A stretch of DNA of 64,000 nucleotides from Campanula takesimana. Taxonomy: Eukaryota > Streptophyta > Magnoliopsida > Asterales > Campanulaceae. Positions 1-11,849 of this stretch are shown here, piece after piece. The DNA lies in assembly GCA_026119855.1 (NCBI GenBank), contig JAOWBW010000113.1:682001-746000 (forward strand), in the 5' to 3' direction. Below the pieces are notes generated by a model. The model had not been told where the DNA came from. It did no database searches and saw only the letters and a list, made by a program, of their open reading frames with translations. Every line of letters starts with the position of its first letter. The first letter of the stretch is position 1. A program made the translations under genes and the position numbers.

Positions 1-139
1 CGTTATTTGTTTTGAATGGTGGTTAGAGATACTAGCCGTTGATGTTTGAATTATGGTTTAAGACCGTTGTTTCCCGCGTTTGGGGACGGCTTTTATTATT
101 TAAAGGATATTATATTACTCCGAAATTCGGGGTGTTACA
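1..139 (+). repeat. 5' LTR, 3' end only
   Basis: This matches 8166-8303 almost base for base. It ends GGGGTGTTACA directly before the primer binding site. The rest of the 5' LTR lies left of the window. Confidence 0.95.
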
Positions 140-141
140 GT

Positions 142-154
142 TGGTAATCAGAGC
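142..154 (+). promoter_or_regulatory. Primer binding site (initiator Met tRNA type)
   Basis: TGGTAATCAGAGC begins two bases after the LTR end. It resembles the TGGTATCAGAGC site complementary to the 3' end of initiator Met tRNA, with one extra A. Confidence 0.8.
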
Positions 155-485
155 TCCGGTTTAGGTTTACATGGGAGACTATAGAAAGAAGTTAAGACTA
201 TGAGGATAAATAGTACTTAACATAGATTGGGCTTTAGAACTCTGATAAGGAAGATAGTACTTTTGAGAGAACTTCCTAAATTGGGAAACTTACCTTTTGA
301 GGAAACTTTCTAAATTAGAAAACTTTCTAAGTTGAGGAACTTTCCAAATAAGTAAACTTACTATTTTGGGAAAGAACCTAAGATAGGAAACGTTTCTTTT
401 ATGTCTTTCTTTTATATGCTTAAGATGACGGTTATTTGACTTTAAGTATGTGATTCTAACGTTGATTGTGTCCAAATTATAGGAA

Positions 486-1022
486 ATGGACGGACTTAAG
501 GACAAAATGATGAACAATTTGAGGCATAAGACACCAAAGGAAAGGGCAGCTCTGAGGCATGCATGGGTTCTCAGAAAGCTCAAGAAGCAGCTTAAACATG
601 AAAAGAAGAAAACAGACTTTACATTTGAGCGATGGATGTATACTAGGGAAAGGTGGCATAAAGCTGTAGATGAAGTGGAGAAGCTAAAAGAGGCGGTGAA
701 TAAGCAGGACGTGTATGAAGCCTCAATAAGGGAAGAATATTACAGAAATTACTACAAAGTCCCAGAATTTGAGGAAGCACCCAATGTGGGGAGAATGGGA
801 GCCAATGAGGAGATTGAGGAACTAGAAGAGGAAGAAGCTGTAGAGATAGAGGTCATAGTGGAGGGCAACGAGGCCGCCCCAATTGTGATCGAGGATGAGG
901 AAGAACTGGAGGAAGCACCGGTTCGTAGGCCGAGAGGAAGGCCAAGAGGCTCAAAGAGTGCACCAAGGGTCCCTAGTGGAAGGCCTAGGGGAAGGCCTAG
1001 GAAGAATGTAGCCCGTGATTGA
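486..1022 (+). CDS. Extra ORF upstream of gag, AT-hook-like protein (178 aa)
   Basis: An uninterrupted 178-codon frame between the primer site and gag, on the element's sense strand. The N-terminal half (about residues 1-90) is rich in Lys, Arg and Glu and probably forms a coiled coil. The middle (about 95-145) is strongly acidic with runs of Glu. The C-terminus is basic with Arg-Pro repeats (RRPRGRPRGSK, then GRPRGRPRK) that match the AT-hook core GRP flanked by Arg/Lys. AT-hooks bind the minor groove of AT-rich DNA. Tekay elements usually code only gag-pol, so this is an accessory protein. Its function is not known to me; DNA or chromatin binding is inferred from the hooks. Unlike gag-pol, this frame is intact. 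Confidence 0.75.
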   Translation: MDGLKDKMMNNLRHKTPKERAALRHAWVLRKLKKQLKHEKKKTDFTFERWMYTRERWHKAVDEVEKLKEAVNKQDVYEASIREEYYRNYYKVPEFEEAPNVGRMGANEEIEELEEEEAVEIEVIVEGNEAAPIVIEDEEELEEAPVRRPRGRPRGSKSAPRVPSGRPRGRPRKNVARD

Positions 1023-1691
1023 GGAACGAAATTTAGAGTTATTTTATTCTTAGTATTAATAGCTAGCTTAGTCAGTTGGATTCTTTTAGTAGAACTCTCG
1101 TTTTGTTTGGATTCCAAATTTCTTTTAATAAAGTTATTGAAGTTATTTTAGCATATAATCTTGTCAATTGTTTTGTTTTTAAAATTGTGGCAAACGAACT
1201 AATTAAAACAAGAAATAGTGGTCAAATGAAAAAATCATGAATGAAATTGGCTTAGTGAAACAGCCAAGTGAAAGTTAGTTTCGGTCAAAGTAGAATGATT
1301 GAAACAAGTATAAGCGGCCTAATGAAATGGCCAAGGCAAAGAAGAACCAAAGTAATTTTTTTGAAATGAATGTATGATTGGTCGGGGAAGACGGTCAAAT
1401 ATAATCGAAAGTATGGTCTAGTGAAATGACCTATGAAAGTAAATCACGATTTATAGAAAGAAATAATAAAGATAAGGGTATAATAAGACCCAAGAAATGT
1501 AGTAAAATTTACCAGAATGGGAAAGTGTTGGCTTAGTAAACGGCCATAGGTCTAAGTGATTGACCTTTATTTAAATAACAAGCATAGTAAGGCGACCTCA
1601 GTGTATGTTGTGAAAGTAAAAGTATAAAGTACGCGAGAGCGTGTAAAACGTTTTGTATTCGCAGTATTAATAGATATCCTGTTATCCTCAG
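1023..1691 (+). other. Non-coding spacer between the extra ORF and gag
   Basis: AT-rich spacer with loosely repeated words such as GGCTTAGTGAAA and GGCCTAATGAAA. I see no ORF or recognised motif. It may serve as the gag leader. Confidence 0.5.
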
Positions 1692-4600
1692 ATGTCGAGG
1701 AACAACAGAAGGAGCAATGCCGGAAACGATGGTGGACAAGATCCCAACATGACTAATTTACTGCAGACATTAGCTCAGACAATGGCTGGAATCGTCCAAG
1801 TAGTGCAAGGATTGGCAGCTCAGCAGCAGCAACCACAACCTCAACCAGTGACACAGAGAGATCCTCTTGAGTCGTTTCAGAAAAGAAACCCAGAGTCATT
1901 CTCTGGAGAGCCAAAAGATAAGCCAGAGGATTGGATAAAAGATATGGAGAAGATTTTTGAGACGTTGACTTGCACAACAGAACAACAGGTGGTATTCGCA
2001 ACGTTCATGTTTAAAGGAAAGGCTCTTAAATGGTGGGATGCCGAAAAGAGAGCATCAGCTGCGCGTGGAGATGAGGCCTTCACGTGGAACAGGTTCAAGA
2101 CGGTGTTTTATGAGAAGTATTACCCCGCAAGTGTCCATAATGAGAAAGTAGCGGAGTTCCTGACGCTGACTCAGGGTAGCATGACCGTAGATGATTACTG
2201 CGCTAAGTTCACAGAGCTGCTTGAATTCGCTCCGACTTTCTTTGATAACGAGGGGCAGAAAGCCCGTAAGTTTGAAGCGGGATTGAGTGACCGCATAAGG
2301 TTCAGGATTACACCTTTAATGCTGCCAACATACAGTGACATTGTGGACCGGGAAAGGTTGGTAGAGAAAGAATCTGATAATTACCGCAACAAGAAAGAGG
2401 AAAAGAAGAAAGCCATTGAAAAGGAATCGACTGGATTGAAAGGAAGTTCCGGAGGATGGAACCGAGATGGGGGTAACAGCGAAAAGCCAGTGATGATAAT
2501 CGTGGGAAAGAAGGTGCTGGAAATAAGTATCAGAACAAGGGCTACAATAACCGCCGAGATGGAGACAAAAATGATGCTCGTGAGAAGGGGACGGGCGAGA
2601 AGTGTCAGTCCTGCCAGGGAAGGCACAAGACCGAAGACTGCTGGTTCAAGGAAAAGAAATGCTACAACTGCGACAAGGTGGGACACCCGCATTGGAAATG
2701 CCCAGAACCAAAGAAGAACAACAATGCACAGGGAGCTAAGGATGGCGACAAGGACAAGGGTGGAGGCCGTGGTCGTGTGTTCACTATGACGGCTAGAGAT
2801 GCAAGAGCTTCAAACGATCTGGTAGCAGGTACTCTTCGACTCTGCCTTCGAAATGTATATGCCTTGATTGATACAGGCGCTACGCACTCCGTTATTAGTA
2901 CACGAGTGGCGAAGCAAATGAAATTGAAATCTGAAGAATTAGAGACACCTCTAGTAATAGATACACCTACTAGAGAATCGATTCCTATTATGTCTATATA
3001 TAGAAGGTGCCCGCTAAGCATAGACGAAATGGAACTAGAAGTTGATTTGATTGAATTAGAGATGGGAGAGTTTGATGTGATCTTAGGAATGGACTGGTTA
3101 GCTGCATACCATGCCCATGTTGATTGTTTCAAGAAGGAAGTTCACTTTAGGTTGCCATCTGGTGAAGAGTTTTATTTTCAAGGCATGAAGCCTAGAACTA
3201 GGTTGGATTTCATCTCTGTGATGATGGCTCGCAGGTTGCTAAGGAAAGGATGTGAAGGGTTCTTGGCTTACGTTGGAAAAACCGATAGTGGGGAGATTAG
3301 TATAGAATCTTTGTCAGTAGTTAGAGAATTTGTAGATGTGTTTCCAGAAGATTTGCCTGGTATACCACCAGAGAGGGAAGTGGAGTTCTCTATTGATTTG
3401 GCACCAGAAACCGCGCCAATATCAAAGGCACCTTACAGAATGGCTCCGGCGGAATTGAAAGAGCTAAAAGAGCAACTACAAGAACTGTTGGATAAGGGTT
3501 TGATTAGACCAAGTGTATCACCATGGGGTGCACCTGTGTTATTCGTGAAGAAGAAGGATGGGTCGATGAGAATGTGTATTGACTACAGAGAATTGAACCG
3601 CGTGACGGTGAGGAATCAGTACCCATTACCAAGGATAGATGACTTATTTGATCAACTTCGGGGAGCATGTTACTTTTAGAAGATAGATTTGAGGTCTGGT
3701 TATCATCAATTAAGGGTGAAGAAGGAAGATATTGCGAAAACGGCCTTTAGGACAAGGTATGGTCACTACGAGTTTTTGGTGATGCCTTTTGGGTTGACTA
3801 ATGCGCCTGCTGCATTTATGGAATTGATGAATAGGGTGTTTCAGGATTTTCTGGACAAATGTGTTATAGTATTCATTGATGATATACTAGTCTACTCAAG
3901 GACTAAGGAGGAGCACGAGGAGCATTTGAGGTTAGTATTACAAATCTTAAGGGAACAACAATTGTATGCTAAGTTCAAGAAGTGAGAATTCTGGTTGGAA
4001 AAAGTAGCGTTCTTAGGTCATGTTATATCTAAGGAGGGGGTAGAAGTGGACCCGACAAAGATAGAGGCTATCGTGAACTGGGAGAGGCCTACTACTGTTA
4101 GTGAAATAAGGAGCTTTTTGGGATTGGCTGGTTACTATAGGAGATTCGTTGAAGGTTTCTCTAAATTATCTATGCCATTGACAAGACTGACCCAAAAGGG
4201 AGTAAAATTCGTTTGGACAGAAGAGTGCGAGAAGAGTTTCCTAGAATTGAAGCAACGTTTGGTGTCTGCACCAGTTCTTACGTTACCTTCTGGATCAAAC
4301 GGGTTTGTGATATATAGCGATGCGTCGATTAAAGGATTAGGATGCGTGCTAATGCAGAATGACAAGGTTATAGCCTATGCGTCGAGACAATTGAAGGTCC
4401 ATGAAAAGAACTATCCGACTCATGATTTGGAGTTAGCCGCGGTGGTCTTTGCATTAAAGATTTGGAGACACTACTTATATTGGACGACATGCTAGATTTA
4501 TACGGACCATAAAAGCCTTAAGTACATCTTCACTCAAAAAGATCTTAACATGAGGCAAAGGCGATGGCTGGAATTATTAAAAGATTATGATTGTGAAATC

Positions 4601-6199
4601 TTATATCATCCTGGGAAAGCCAATAAGGTGGCGGATGCGTTAAGTAGGAAGAATCATGGAACCCTAGCGACGTTAAAGCCTAAGGAGGTAAGTGCATGGA
4701 GTCGCGTTGAGGTGTTAGGTGTGAATGTACGAGTACAAGGCTATATGGCACATTTGAGTGTACAGCCTACGCTGTTGGATAGAATCAAAATAGCGCAAGT
4801 AACTGATGAAGAAATGATCAAAGTACGTACAAACTTAGTGGAAGGAAAATGGAAGGACTTTCGTATGGGAGAGGACGGGATTGTGAGGTACCAATCAAGG
4901 ATTTGGGTGCCAAGCAACGAAGACATCAAAAGAGAGATTTAAAATGAAGCCCATTGTTCGAGGTTTTCTGTGTATCCAAGAAGCACAAAAATGTATAGAG
5001 ATCTGAGGGAATCTTATTGGTGTAACCATATGAAGGGAGATGTGGCAGAATTCATGTCAAGATGTTTAGTTTGTCAACAAGTAAAAAGTGAGCATCAAAG
5101 GCCTGCAGGACTATTACAGTCATTACCTATCCCTGAATGGAAGTGGGAACATATAGCTATGGATCTAGTGGTTGGGTTACCGAAGACGTTGAAAGGGTAT
5201 AACGCAATTTGGGTGATAGTAGATAGGCTCACTAAATCGGCCCATTTTCTGGCAATTAAGGTGACAGATTCGCTAGAAAAGATGGCTAAGTTGTATATTG
5301 ATGAGATTGTAAGGTTGCATGGAATACCGGTGTCAATAGTGTCTGATAGGGATGCGCGATTCACGTCAAAATTTTGGAAAAGTCTGCAACAAGCTTTGGG
5401 GATAGAGTTGACAATGAGTACATCTTTTCACCCGCAGACCGATGGGCAATCAGAGAGAACTATTCAGACATTGGAAGATATGTTAAGGGCTACATCGTTG
5501 GATTGGCAAGGGACTTGGGATGAACATTTTCCATTGGTAGAGTTCGCATATAATAACAGTTTCCATGCTAGTATTGGAATGGCACCGTACGAGGCACTGT
5601 ATGGGCGAAAGTGTAGATCACCGACTTGTTGGGACGAAGTGGGTGAAAGGAAGTTGACTGGACAAGAAATTGTCCAAGTGACGGCGGACAAGGTACAACA
5701 GATAAGAAATTGGCTTTTGACTGCGCAGAGCAGACAGAAATCCTATGTTGATCGTAGAAGACGCGACTTAGAATTTCAAATCGGGGATCGAGTATTTTTG
5801 AAGATCTCGCCAACGAAAGGAATTATGAGATTTGGTATTCGCGGGAAGTTAAGCCCGAGGTACGTGGGACCGTTCGAAATTTTGGAAAGAGTTGGGGCAG
5901 TGGATTATAAGTTAGCCCTACCGCCTGTACTAGCGGGAGTACATAATGTGTTCCATGTGTCGATGTTAAGGAAGTAGATTCCCGACCCAAGCCATGTGAT
6001 CGAGTATAAGCAGCTTAGAGTTCGAGCTGATTTAAGCTATGATGAAAGGCCCGTAAAGATTGTCGACCGCAAGGATCAGATTTTAAGGAAAAGAGTGATT
6101 CCTTATGTAAAAGTGCAATGGAGCAACCATACAGAAAGAGAAGCTACATGGGAGCTCGAGAGCGAGATGCGAGAAACATATCCCGACCTATTTTCATAA
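1692..6199 (+). pseudogene. gag-pol polyprotein of the Tekay element, interrupted
   Basis: Gag runs from 1692 to about 2475 (Gln/Pro-rich head, then the retrotransposon gag domain with KALKWWDA). A single-base shift near 2474-2480 moves the frame. Two CCHC zinc knuckles follow (CQSCQGRHKTEDC at 2603 and CYNCDKVGHPHWKC at 2657). Then come an aspartic protease (DTGATHS, about 2869), reverse transcriptase (MPFGLTNAP; FIDD instead of YIDD, about 3872), RNase H (YSDAS, about 4312), an integrase with zinc-binding head and D, D, E core (near 5160, 5344 and 5455), and a chromodomain ending in EATWELE near 6165. From the knuckles to 6199 everything is in one frame, broken only by stops at 3677, 3983, 4493, 4938 and 5975. 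The copy is therefore inactive in cis. Confidence 0.93.
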
Positions 6200-6689
6200 C
6201 GACGAGTTCGGTTTGGAGGACCAAACCCTTTTAAGGAGGTAAGAATGTAACAACCGGCCTCTTTTTAGTTATTTATTAAGGTGTTGGGGTGTTATTAATT
6301 AAATTATGGATTGGGTTTAAAGTTGGCCCAAACTAATTAAAACCCAATAAGGTTAGTTAACCTTTTATAATAGGAATGGGAAACCCTATTACTATATATT
6401 AATTAAAACCCTCCCCTCTTTACTAATCACAAAAGAAAAGAAAAAAAATAAGAGAACGGGAGAGTGAGGGCGGCGGCGAGACACACAGAGGAAGGAGAGA
6501 GCAGAGGCCGAGAGGGAGAAGAAGAAGAAGAGAGAGGGAGTCAATTTCTTCCATCAAAGGTAATACACATAACTTAATTCCTTCTCGTTAATCTTCGTGA
6601 ATTGAAGTTGGGGAACCCTATTAGTCATGATCAACTAGGGTTTAAGAAATTGGGTTTTTGATAATGAAAAGGATTATGAGAGTATATGT

Positions 6690-6890
6690 ATATGGGTGTA
6701 TATGTGTGTGTACCGTGTGTGTATATGTGTGTGTACTGTGTGTGTGTATTCGGTGTGTGTGTACAGTGTGGTTGTGTGTGTGCAGAAGGTGTGTGCGTGT
6801 GTGTGTGAGTGTGTGCAGAGTGTGTGTGTGAGTGTGTGTTGGTGTAGAGTGTGTGTGTGTGTATTAGGGTTTTGTGTGTGTTTTTCTAAG
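6690..6890 (+). repeat. GT/TG microsatellite inside the LTR
   Basis: About 200 bases of imperfect TG repeats with scattered TATA and CAGAG interruptions. The hydrophobic ORF that appears here is a by-product of the repeat. Confidence 0.9.
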
Positions 6891-6901
6891 GTGAAATTAG
6901 T

Positions 6902-7045
6902 GCGTGAACAGTAACGTGAATAGTGATTAATCTGTGAATAGTGATTTAAGCTGTGAATAGTGATTAATTTGTGAATAGTGATTTAAGCTGTGAATAGTGA
7001 TATAAGCTGTGAATAGTGATTTTATAAGCTGTGAATAGTGTTTTA
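6902..7045 (+). repeat. Tandem repeat of CTGTGAATAGTGATT units in the LTR
   Basis: Seven or so copies of GTGAATAGTG spaced 18-24 bases apart with TTAAGCT or TTAAT linkers. Their place downstream of the LTR TATA box suggests leader or enhancer repeats, but that role is inference. Confidence 0.85.
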
Positions 7046-8302
7046 AATGGGACTAATAAAACCTTAAAACCGATTATTTGGGAATGGAATTAATGTAACC
7101 CTAGGGATATTTTAGTAATCCGAAAGGGGTATTTTGGAATACCAATAATGGGTAGAACGAACCCTAACAAAGAGTTTAAGAAGATGAACTCGTGAAGCTA
7201 AGAAAGTAAAATAAAGTATAATGGGGACGGGGAATTAAAGTGATTCATGTTCCTAAGAAATCCTCATTTGCATGTTTGTAGATTGTGCACGTGATTTTGC
7301 TAAGTGAAGAACGCAAAGTCAAGGTAAGGGATTACGTTCCTTAGTTCTTGAATGTCTCAATCCTTTAATGTAGGATTCCTTTATATTCTTTCATGAGTAG
7401 TTACCTAGTGGCGGTAACATTTGTATTCTTAAAAGTTGTGAACGTCTTTGAATGACTCTTACCCTTTGACATGTTTTAAAGCAAGGGGTACCAAAAATAT
7501 CTTTGAAATTGTATGGTGTTCTCGTACCTTGAACACTAAGTTGAAACCTTGCTATATCTGAATTTGGTATAGATTTGCCATATCTTAATTTGGTATAGGC
7601 GTTCGCTTAGTCTGAATTGAAAAAGGACTAAGTAGGGTAGTCTGGTCTGAAATGAAAAAGGACTAGACTTTTATACTGCTTATCGAAGTAGTTGATTATC
7701 ATGATAAATCTTACTTAAATGCCCTGATCAGCCATTGCACCTGAAATGGTGACGTTATCTTGGAATTGACGGACTTGAAAGTAAATGCCACACTTCTTTT
7801 TGAAAAAGGTTATCGTTCACTGTTTGAATCTTAGCGGTTGACTTGATATTTAATGAAAGCTTATCTTTGAAAATATTATTGTTGTTCGTTCTTCCGGTCA
7901 TCTCTCCTTAGAACCCGGAGAGATCCCGTATGAACTTACTGAGCATTGTTCGCTCACCCCTTCCATAATATTTGTTCTCCAGGATATAAATAGGAGGAGG
8001 TCTCGAAGGACAAGAGAAGAGTTGTCAAGGTGATAGTGAAGACCCTTGATGGCGAAGTTTTAAGAAGTCTTTTAGTAGTAGTCAGAATGGATTATTCACG
8101 AATGTGTATTTGAATGTTGGTTATGTCTGGCCGTTGGAATTTTGAATGACAATTAGATTCGCTTCCGTTATTTGTTTTGAATGGTGGTTAGAGATACTAG
8201 CCGTTGATGTTTGAATTATGGTTTAAGACCGTTGTTTTCCTGCGTTTGGGGACGGCTTTTATTATTTAAAGGATATTATATTACTCCGAAATTTGGGGTG
8301 TT

Positions 8303-8829
8303 AGGGCATCTCCAATGGACACCATTTCTCACACTATAACACTAAATTGGCCACTATTCATCCCTCCAATGGACACTAAATTTTACACCAAATTTGGTGT
8401 AAATGAATAGTGTTGCACCAAATTTGGTGTAACACTATTCATTACACCAAATTTGGTGTAATAGTTTCACTTGTCACACTTAGTCCCTCTAAATTGTAAA
8501 AACTCACACATTGTAAATTATGTTAATTAACTTATATATTAATAAATTATATAATATATTTTACTTAATTATAAAAGTACAATGCATAAAAATAATTATA
8601 AAAACATAATATTATATCATCTCAATTAAAAGAGAGGGGTTTATATGTAAAATCATAGACTTCAAGTATTGTTTGTGTAACAATGAGTGTTAGTGGAAAA
8701 ATGAGGTGGATAGAGAATATTCCTTTTTAATGTGAAAAATAGTGTGATACATTGGAGAAGATTTTTATTTAGTGTAACATTTGGTGTAAAACTTACACCA
8801 AATTTGGTGTTCTCCATTGGAGATGCTCT
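8303..8829. mobile_element. MITE with AGRGCATCTCCAATGGA ends
   Basis: The left end AGGGCATCTCCAATGGA and the right end (TCCATTGGAGATGCTCT) are inverted copies. The interior repeats ACACCAAATTTGGTGTAA, itself a palindrome, several times. I cannot see a clean target duplication, because the left end abuts the LTR terminus. The right TIR reaches to 72 bases before the resistance-gene start codon. Superfamily uncertain (Harbinger or Mutator type). Confidence 0.8.
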
Positions 8830-8900
8830 CAGCACCAAGACTCCGCTCCACAAAAGTCAGCACCACCTCCATCTCCCTCCACCCTCCACCGACAGTGAAA

Positions 8901-11818
8901 ATGACAACTTCACCACGGCGGTGGAACCACGATGTGTTCTTGAGTTTCAGAGGAAAAGACACACGCGACGCCTTCACAATCCCACTCTACAACGCCTTAA
9001 TCAACGCCGGAATCTACACATTCCTTGACGATGAACAGCTCCCCAGAGGTCACCAAATTTCGTCCCAATTGCTCAAAGCTATACATGGCTCCAAAATCTC
9101 CATTGTTGTCTTCTCAAACAACTACGCTTCTTCTCAATGGTGCCTCGACGAGCTTGCCGAGATCATGGAGTGCCGGAAAATTAAGGGCCAGCTGGTGTTC
9201 CCGGTATTTTACGACGTCGACCCCTCTCATGTTCGTAGACAAACTCAAGGGTTTGCTGACGCTTTTGAAAAGCACCGGAAAAGATTGGTTGGGGAAGAGG
9301 GAAAGTTGGAGAAATGGAGAGGTGCTTTAACTGAGGCTGCTAATTTATCTGGGTGGGCATTGGATTTGCAAAATGTTGCAGATGGGTAATTCTCTCCAAC
9401 TTCAGAATTTTTGTTCAAAACGAAATTGAATTCGATTATATCCAAATTATTACTCATGTCACAATCGGTTTAGAATTGTAATCATCGATGAGGTTAAACC
9501 CATAATCCAGAACTTCCTCTAACTTCAGAAACTCTGATTAAACTAAATTTTAGTATGATTATCTTATAAAAATGTCGTAATCATATGGAAGATGGTGTAT
9601 AACCAAGTACTACCTCCATTTCGTGTAGCTATTCAATTTTATTTTACTTTTTCTTTTGAACAAAAATGGCAGGCATGAGGAAAAATTCATTCAAAATATT
9701 GTGGACAAGGTCCTTCTTGAAGTGGATCACAAACCAATGAATGTTGTTCTGCACCAAGTTGGAATAGATTCTCGCGTTACATCCGTCACTTCACTCCTAA
9801 GCATTGGCTCAGATGGTGTTCGCATGATAGGAGTTTACGGGATGGGTGGAATAGGAAAAACCACCATTGTCAAAGCTGTATATAATCAAATTTATCAGCA
9901 CTTTGAAGGCAGTTGTTTTCTTGAAAATGTGAAAGATGTTATTGAGGTAAACGATTTGCAGGACCAACTCCTTTCTAAGATCCTAAGGATGAAGAACCTT
10001 GTGGTGGGAAATGTTGACAGGATCGGTTTCATGAGAGCAAGACTTCGTTCTAAAAGGGTTCTCATTGTTCTTGATGATGTAGACAAATTAAGCCAAATAA
10101 ATTCATTAGCAGGACATCACGATTGGTTCGGTTCAGGAAGTAGAATCATCATAACTTCAAGAGACGAACATTTATTTAATCAAGTTGATGTAGACGGAAG
10201 ATACGAAGTCAAATTATTGGATGAGAGTGAATCTTCCGAGCTGTTTAGTATGCATGCATTCAAGAACTGCCTTCCATCGGAGGATTTCATTGACCTTTCA
10301 AAAAGTATAATAAGCTATGCTGGGGGTCTTCCTTTAGCTCTTGAGGTTTTGGGTTCTTATTTGCTTGGAAGAACAATGGTAGAATGGAAAAGTGCCCTGG
10401 ATAAATTGCAGAAAATTCCCCACAATCAGATTCAAGAAAAGCTTGAACTAAGTTTCCATGGTCTGGATGATGATAATGTAAAGGACATTTTCCTTGATAT
10501 TGCGTGTTTTTTCATAGGAGTGGATAAAGACTTGGTAGTCACCATATTGAACAGTTGTGGCTTTTTCTCAGAAATTGGGCTTCGAGTTTTGATGAGTAGA
10601 TGTTTACTGAATGTTAATGAAGAAAATGAATTGATAATGCATGATTTGATTCGAGATATGGGAAGAGAGATTATTCGCAGACAATTCCCAAAAGAACCAG
10701 GAAAGCGTAGCCGGTTGTGGTTCAGTGAAGACATATGTGACGTGCTTGAAAAACACAAGGTTAGTGATTTCATTCAAAAATTTTTCTTTACATTTTAGTA
10801 CCTACATTGTGGTTTGAGACAAATGAATTAGTCGTTTCATAATTCATACATCGTACACATGGAAATACTTACAGAAACAATTTACTGCAGGGAACTGATG
10901 TAGTGGAGGGTATTGTGGTAAAATATCCAATGTCAAACTGTAAACACTTGAGTACCAAAGCCTTTGAAAAGATGGAGAGGTTAAGACTCCTTCAGATTGA
11001 CTATTTGCATCTCTCAGGAAGCTTCAAACATATTCCTCAACAGTTAAAATGGCTTTGTTGGAATAACTGTCCATTGAAGTATTTACCCCGTGATTTTCTT
11101 CCAGACGAACTCGTAGTTTTGGACATGCAGCATAGCAAAATCAATAAACTGTGGCAGGGAATCATGGTAAGTTGTATGTTAAGAGGGCAAATAGTACATT
11201 AGTGCCCCAAAGTTTCATATGAGTTGCAATTTAGGTCCTAATGTTCTAATTTTGGCAATTTGGTGCCTAATGTTCACCTTTTGTGGCGAAATAGGTCTTT
11301 TTTGGATGGTCATGGATGGAAGCTAACAAAATTAACGAAAAATTTAACGAACTTCTTTAAAAATTGCATTTCTTAACCATAAAGTTCAATAATTATTTAT
11401 GTTGACCCCATTTTGTTAAAAACTTTACAACTCCTAAAATTATATATATATACACATTATATTATATTAATAAAATAATGTATATTTTAATTAACCCAAA
11501 AAACATAATAAATATCAAAGTAAAATATTGTTTATCATTTAAAATAATTATTTTTTTGAATAGTAGTAAAAATTATAAGAATAAAAATACATTACACTAA
11601 AGTCATTTATAATTCTAATTCATTAAGTAAAGGGGCTAAAATTATGTTTAGAAAAAAAGTAAAGGGCTAAATTTAGATATTAGTCCATAGTTTAGCCTTA
11701 AAAAATATCTTTTAACCTAAATTTGCTTGAAAAGGGAAAATAAAAAATCAAACCTAAACTTCTACCTTCTTCGTCTCCTTCCCCCCACCCCACCCCACGC
11801 CACCACCCCACCCCACCC

Positions 11819-11849
<31 letters not shown>

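Larger units (their letters stand above)
1..8303 (+). mobile_element. Ty3/gypsy LTR retrotransposon, Tekay/Del chromovirus
   Basis: Order seen: end of the 5' LTR, Met-tRNA-type primer site, an extra ORF, gag, protease, reverse transcriptase, RNase H, integrase, chromodomain and a full 2.06-kb 3' LTR. A chromodomain fused to the integrase end and long LTRs are typical of the Tekay lineage. The 137 comparable LTR bases differ by two transitions and one 1-base indel, so the insertion is fairly recent. Gag-pol carries one frameshift and five in-frame stops, so this copy cannot make its own enzymes. The upstream target-site duplication is outside the window. The 3' LTR lacks the final CA seen in the 5' LTR. 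Confidence 0.95.
6246..8303 (+). repeat. 3' LTR, 2058 bp
   Basis: Starts TGTAACAACC just after a purine-rich stretch (AAGGAGGTAAGAA, 6233-6245) that serves as polypurine tract, and ends GGGGTGTTA. The expected final CA is missing at the junction with the MITE. A TATA-like TATATAT lies at 6393-6399, followed by a purine-rich leader; this is the likely element promoter. No ORF worth keeping lies inside. Confidence 0.92.

Noticed and set aside
752..1117. Antisense ORF with poly-Ser
   Set aside because: Shadow of the acidic Glu-rich ORF on the plus strand.
3677..5977. In-frame stops as recoding or readthrough signals
   Set aside because: Five different stops at conserved coding positions, with all three stop codons used and no structure or shared context. 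Mutation is simpler.
6696..6914. Cys/Val-rich ORF in the LTR
   Set aside because: A translation of the TG microsatellite only.
8817..8900. Upstream ATG as the true TNL start
   Set aside because: It lies in the MITE terminal repeat. The conserved TIR N-terminus begins just after Met at 8901. Kept only as a finding.
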